This document shows positions 4,971 to 7,729 of a DNA stretch of 7,729 bases, in pieces; position 1 is the first letter of the stretch; every line of letters starts with the position of its first letter. The DNA is from Gammaproteobacteria bacterium (GTDB lineage: Bacteria > Pseudomonadota > Gammaproteobacteria > Burkholderiales > Burkholderiaceae_E), in the NCBI GenBank assembly GCA_030425615.1, contig JAUIAI010000097.1:1-7729 (forward strand). Direction: 5' to 3'. Made by a program: the position numbers and the translations under genes. Under the pieces are notes generated by a model, which did not search any database, had not been told where the DNA came from, and saw nothing but the letters and a program-made list of their open reading frames with translations.

Positions 4971-6548
4971 ATGCGTTCCAAGCTTCTGCCGCTGCTGATC
5001 GTTGTCGCGCTCCTCGCGCTGGCCTACTGGGGATTCGAACGGATCTCCGGCACGGGCCAGGACGATGTCGCGTACCGCACGGCCAAGGTCGAACGCGGCG
5101 CCATCGCCAGCAGCATCGCGTCCACGGGCAAGCTCAGCCCGGTCATCACGGTCCAGGTGGGCTCGCAGGTTTCAGGCACCATCGCCGAGCTGCGGGCCGA
5201 CTTCAACTCCACGGTCACCGCCGGCGAGCTGATCGCACGGCTCGATCCGGAGACCTTCTCGGCCCGGGTCGACGAGTCGCGGGCAGAGGTCGAGGTCGCC
5301 CGCGCCGCGCTGGCCGTCCAGCAGGCCGCGCTCAACGAGGTCACCGCGGAGATCACCAGTGCCCAGGCGGCGCTCACCAACGCCGAGCAGGACCTCGCCC
5401 GCAAGCAGGCCCTGCTGCGCCGCCAGATCGCCTCCCAGAGCACGGTCGACGAGGCCGTCGCGGCCCGCGACCAGTCGCGCGCCAGGCTCGCCGCCGCACG
5501 GGCCGCGCTCAGCCGCCAGCGGGCACAGATCGAGAATGCACGCGCACAGGTCATGGCCCGCGAGGTCGCGCTCAAGAGCCGTGAACTCGACGTCCGTCGC
5601 ACGGCCATCGTCTCACCCGTGGACGGCGTGGTGATCAGCCGCAATGTCGACGTCGGCCAGACGGTGGCCGCCAGCCTGCAGGCGCCGGTGCTGTTCGAGA
5701 TCGCCCGCGATCTGCGTCAGATGCAGGTCGAGGCCAGCGTCGACGAGGCCGACATCGGGCGGGTGACCGAAGGTCAGGCGGTGAGCTTCACCGTGGACGC
5801 CTTTCCGGCGCGGAGCTTCCGGGGCACGGTGAGCCAGGTGCGCAAGGCCCCCACGGAAGTCCAGAACGTGGTGACCTATACCGTCGTGGTCGCCGTGGAC
5901 AACCCCGATCTCGCGCTGCTGCCGGGCATGACCGCCAATGTGACGGTGATCGTGGGCGAACGCAAGGACGTGCTCAGGGTTCCGAACGCGGCCCTGCGCT
6001 TCAAGCCGCCGGGCGTGCTGCCCGACGACGATGCCGCCGCTGGCGGCGCGGGCTCGGCCAGTGGCGACGCGCCGGCCAACGGCAACGCACAGACGGGACG
6101 GGAACGGCTCCAGGCCATGCTCGCCGAGCTCACGGAACAACTCGGCCTTTCGGAAGACCAGCAGCAGCAGGTGCGCGACGTCATGATCGAGACCGGGCAG
6201 CGGTTGCGGGCCCTGCGCGAATCCGGGACTCCCGCCGAAGAACTGCGCGCGCAGGCGCAGGCGCTCCGCGCCCAGGCCCGGCCACGGATCGAGGCCGTGC
6301 TCAACGACGAACAGAAGGCCGTCTACCGCCGCCTGGTCGCCGGACGCGCCGCCAATCCGGTGACCCGGGGTCGCGTCTGGGTCGTCGCGGCGGATGGGAA
6401 GCCGAGCGCGGTCCCGGTCACGATCGGGCTGACCGACGGATCGGTGAGCGAGCTCGTGCGCGGCGAACTCGCCGACGGCGACGCGGTGATCGTCGGTGTC
6501 GAGCGCGGCGCAGCCCGGGCCTCGACGACCCGGCCGTTCGGCTTCTGA
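4971..6548 (+). CDS. MacA-like periplasmic adaptor (HlyD/membrane-fusion family) with an inserted Spy/CpxP-like helical domain
   Basis: This 525-aa protein is the membrane-fusion subunit of a tripartite efflux pump, bridging an inner-membrane transporter and an outer-membrane channel. An N-terminal anchor (about 5-20, LLPLLIVVALLALAYW) is followed by a lipoyl half-domain (58-95, VQVGSQVSGTIAEL), a long Ala/Gln/Arg/Glu-rich coiled-coil hairpin (about 96-205), the second lipoyl half (IVSPVDGVVISRNVDVGQTV, 213-232), a beta-barrel (about 249-330, VTYTVVVAVDNP and LLPGMTANV) and a membrane-proximal domain beginning at VPNAAL (337-342). The membrane-proximal domain is interrupted at about 346-457 and resumes at RGRVWVV (466-472). 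The insert makes the protein much longer than the ~370-400 residues usual for MacA. The start gives a well-formed signal anchor but has no clear Shine-Dalgarno. The ATPase gene follows after 14 bp and then the permease, the MacA-MacB order with MacB split into separate ATPase and permease. The substrate (drug, peptide, lipid) is unknown. Confidence 0.93.
   Translation: MRSKLLPLLIVVALLALAYWGFERISGTGQDDVAYRTAKVERGAIASSIASTGKLSPVITVQVGSQVSGTIAELRADFNSTVTAGELIARLDPETFSARVDESRAEVEVARAALAVQQAALNEVTAEITSAQAALTNAEQDLARKQALLRRQIASQSTVDEAVAARDQSRARLAAARAALSRQRAQIENARAQVMAREVALKSRELDVRRTAIVSPVDGVVISRNVDVGQTVAASLQAPVLFEIARDLRQMQVEASVDEADIGRVTEGQAVSFTVDAFPARSFRGTVSQVRKAPTEVQNVVTYTVVVAVDNPDLALLPGMTANVTVIVGERKDVLRVPNAALRFKPPGVLPDDDAAAGGAGSASGDAPANGNAQTGRERLQAMLAELTEQLGLSEDQQQQVRDVMIETGQRLRALRESGTPAEELRAQAQALRAQARPRIEAVLNDEQKAVYRRLVAGRAANPVTRGRVWVVAADGKPSAVPVTIGLTDGSVSELVRGELADGDAVIVGVERGAARASTTRPFGF
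6006..6341 (+). other. Inserted domain in the adaptor: Gly/Ala/Asp-rich linker plus helices with two LTxxQ-like motifs
   Basis: This stretch encodes adaptor residues 346-457. Residues 346-376 are a flexible Pro/Asp/Gly/Ala/Asn linker. Residues 378-418 and 421-456 look like two long amphipathic helical segments. Each contains an LTxxQ-like motif, LSEDQ (393-397) and LNDEQ (444-448), the pair that marks Spy/CpxP/heavy-metal-sensor periplasmic helical proteins. The arrangement LGLSEDQQQQVRDVM then RIEAVLNDEQKAVYRRL matches that pattern well. The domain assignment is by motif recognition only. Confidence 0.65.
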
Positions 6549-6562
6549 CGACCGTCTCCCGC

Positions 6563-7312
6563 ATGCCCACCATCATCCGCACCCAGGGCCTGGGTCGAGA
6601 CTTCATCGTCGGCAGCCAGACCGTGCATGCGCTCGTCGATCTCAGCATCGAGATCGAGGCCGGATCGTTCGTCGCCATCATGGGGCCGTCCGGTAGCGGC
6701 AAGTCCACCTGCATGCACCTGCTCGGCTGCCTGGACAGTCCGACGGTCGGACGCTATGCACTCGACGGCCAGGACGTCGCGGGACTCGACCACGACACCC
6801 TGGCGCGGATACGCAACCGGAAGATCGGCTTCGTCTTCCAGGCGTTCAACCTGCTGCCGCGCTCTTCGGCCCTCGCCAACGTCGAATTGCCGCTGCAGTA
6901 CGGCCGCGTGCCGCCGGCCGAACGGCGCGCGCGCGCCCGCAAGGCGCTCGACGCCGTCGGGCTGGCGGACCGCATGGATCACGTGCCCGCCCAGCTCTCG
7001 GGCGGCCAGATGCAGCGTGTGGCCATTGCGCGGGCGCTCGTCAACGACCCCGTGCTGCTGCTGGCCGACGAGCCCACCGGGGCACTCGATACCCGAACCG
7101 GGCTCGAGATCCTGGCGCTGTTCCAGACGCTCAACGACCGAGGCATCACCGTCATCGTCGTGACCCACGACCCGGAGGTGGCGCAATACGCGGACCGCGT
7201 CCTCAGGTTCCGCGACGGGCGTCTGACCGACGACGAGCGTCACGCCGCCCCGGGACGCGCAGCCGATGCGCTCGCGCAGAACAGCGGCGAACCTGCGGTG
7301 GCACGGGCATGA
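6563..7312 (+). CDS. MacB/LolD-type ABC transporter ATP-binding protein
   Basis: This 249-aa ATPase powers the efflux complex from the cytoplasmic face of the inner membrane. All nucleotide-binding motifs are present: Walker A GPSGSGKST (41-49), Q-loop VFQAFNLLPR (Q93), signature LSGGQ (145-149, followed by MQRVAIARAL), Walker B LLLADEPTGALD (165-176) and the switch His in VVTHDPEVA (H202). The NRKIGFVFQ segment and overall length are typical of the MacB/LolD/FtsE-like group that works with mechanotransmission-type permeases. The ATG lies 14 bp after the adaptor stop with only a weak ribosome site. Its stop overlaps the permease start as ATGA (7309-7312), indicating translational coupling. 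The C-terminal ~25 residues beyond RDGRLTDDE are a nonconserved tail. Confidence 0.95.
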   Translation: MPTIIRTQGLGRDFIVGSQTVHALVDLSIEIEAGSFVAIMGPSGSGKSTCMHLLGCLDSPTVGRYALDGQDVAGLDHDTLARIRNRKIGFVFQAFNLLPRSSALANVELPLQYGRVPPAERRARARKALDAVGLADRMDHVPAQLSGGQMQRVAIARALVNDPVLLLADEPTGALDTRTGLEILALFQTLNDRGITVIVVTHDPEVAQYADRVLRFRDGRLTDDERHAAPGRAADALAQNSGEPAVARA

Positions 7313-7443
7313 CCCTGCTCGACACCCTGCGCACGGCACTCGAATCACTGCGTGCGAACCTGCTGCGTACGATCCTGACCACGCTGGGCATCATCATCGG
7401 CGTGGCGGCGGTGATCGCGATGGTCGGCGTGGGCGCCGGCGCC
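7309..7443 (+). CDS. MacB-type ABC transporter permease, N-terminal fragment cut at a junction
   Basis: The ATG at 7309 overlaps the ATPase stop by 4 bp (ATGA). The first 45 residues are typical of MacB/FtsX-type permeases: an amphipathic N-terminus (LLDTLRTALESLRANLLRT) and the first transmembrane helix ending in GIIIGVAAVIAMVGVGAGA. The family normally continues with a large periplasmic domain and three more transmembrane helices, in total about 400 residues. Here, after the palindrome at 7432-7443, the frame stays open to the window end but reads Arg/Asp/Gly-rich sequence that is the antisense of an enoyl-CoA hydratase gene. The permease is therefore broken in this assembly. The coordinates given cover only the credible part. 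Confidence 0.85.
7432..7443. other. Perfect 12-bp palindrome at a sequence junction (likely chimera point)
   Basis: GGCGCCGGCGCC is its own reverse complement and is two tandem GGCGCC hexamers. Plus-strand coding for the permease is credible up to this point, and minus-strand coding for an enoyl-CoA hydratase is credible from the right edge down to it. Both genes encode a GAGA stretch through these bases, which gives the shared microhomology. Confidence 0.75.
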
Positions 7444-7729
7444 GAGCGCCGGCCCGTCGATCGACGCGACGACCGGGCACGCCATCTCCGTGAACCCCTG
7501 CAAGACACGTCGGAGGTCGGCCGAGAAGACGTCCTCGCGAACACCCTGCAGGTCGGCGCCGGCGCAGAAGGCGGGCGGTGCGCCGGTCAGCACGACGACG
7601 CGGGCGTCGGCGTGTCGCCGTTGCGCGTCCAAGAGCGCGAGCAGCGTCTCGTGGTCGACGGCGTTGCGTCGGTCGGGGCGATCGAGCGTGATCAACACCA
7701 CGCCGTCGCCGATGTCGTCTCGCTGCTCG
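7432..7729 (-). CDS. Enoyl-CoA hydratase/isomerase (crotonase) family, N-terminal part only
   Basis: The minus strand from the right edge encodes 99 continuous residues of a crotonase-fold protein; both ends are missing. The start codon lies beyond 7729, because residues before VVLITLDRP (DIGDG) are already in family register, so the internal GTG codons near 7701 are not the start. The signatures are VLITLDRPDRRNAVD (11-25), the first oxyanion-hole loop PPAFCAGADL (51-60), and ACPVVASIDGPALGAGA (83-99) with the second oxyanion-hole glycines. Members hydrate or isomerise enoyl-CoA esters in fatty-acid or aromatic degradation. The normal continuation after GAGA (QLA-type, with the rest of the ~250-residue protein) is replaced by the antisense of the permease gene. 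The wording resembles actinobacterial members, which would differ from the rest of the window, but that is an impression. Family assignment is firm; genomic context is not. Confidence 0.85.

Noticed and set aside
6323..7348. Minus-strand open frame of 341 codons opposite the ATPase gene
   Set aside because: It is an antisense shadow of a complete ABC ATPase with intact Walker A, signature and Walker B motifs. No family motif is seen in the shadow.
7444..7729. Continuation of the permease frame to the right edge as a novel fused protein
   Set aside because: The sequence is the exact antisense of a recognisable enoyl-CoA hydratase segment and has no membrane segments; the open frame is a by-product of high GC.

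Overview
The window is GC-rich, densely coded bacterial DNA with no RNA genes, CRISPR arrays or insertion sequences that I can see. A MacA/MacB-type export system, an ArgE/DapE-type deacylase and an inositol-monophosphatase-like protein suggest a high-GC proteobacterium. That placement is inferred from protein style only. The last ~290 bases probably come from a different locus or organism.

Layout. (1) 1-1947, minus strand: an LLM-class flavin-dependent oxidoreductase (922-1947), followed 46 bp later by an exported protein of unknown function (875 to beyond base 1). The second gene has a strong Shine-Dalgarno and a signal peptide and runs off the left edge. (2) 1948-2018: a 71-bp divergent intergenic region with a 22-bp imperfect inverted repeat at its exact centre, a good candidate operator. 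(3) 2019-3697, plus strand: an ArgE/DapE-family metallo-deacylase with its metal ligands intact, whose 3' end overlaps a 129-aa protein of unrecognised family. The overlap suggests translational coupling. (4) 3714-4730, minus strand: an inositol-monophosphatase-superfamily protein, convergent with the previous pair. (5) 4731-4970: a 240-bp divergent intergenic region with short direct repeats and two inverted repeats. (6) 4971-7443, plus strand: a tripartite efflux operon of a MacA-like membrane-fusion protein, a MacB-type ATPase and the first 45 codons of the permease. (7) 7432-7729, minus strand: the N-terminal third of an enoyl-CoA hydratase.

How the genes work together. The oxidoreductase and the deacylase/small-protein pair diverge from one dyad and may be co-regulated, possibly for breakdown of an N-acylated or amide compound; the substrate cannot be read from sequence. 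The adaptor, ATPase and permease form an export pump that would need an outer-membrane channel encoded elsewhere.

Most notable points: the adaptor carries an inserted helical domain with two LTxxQ-like motifs resembling Spy/CpxP periplasmic proteins, and the permease is cut at a perfect 12-bp palindrome where coding sense switches abruptly to an unrelated minus-strand gene. The second is most simply an assembly or library chimera, so the right end should not be read as real gene order without verification.
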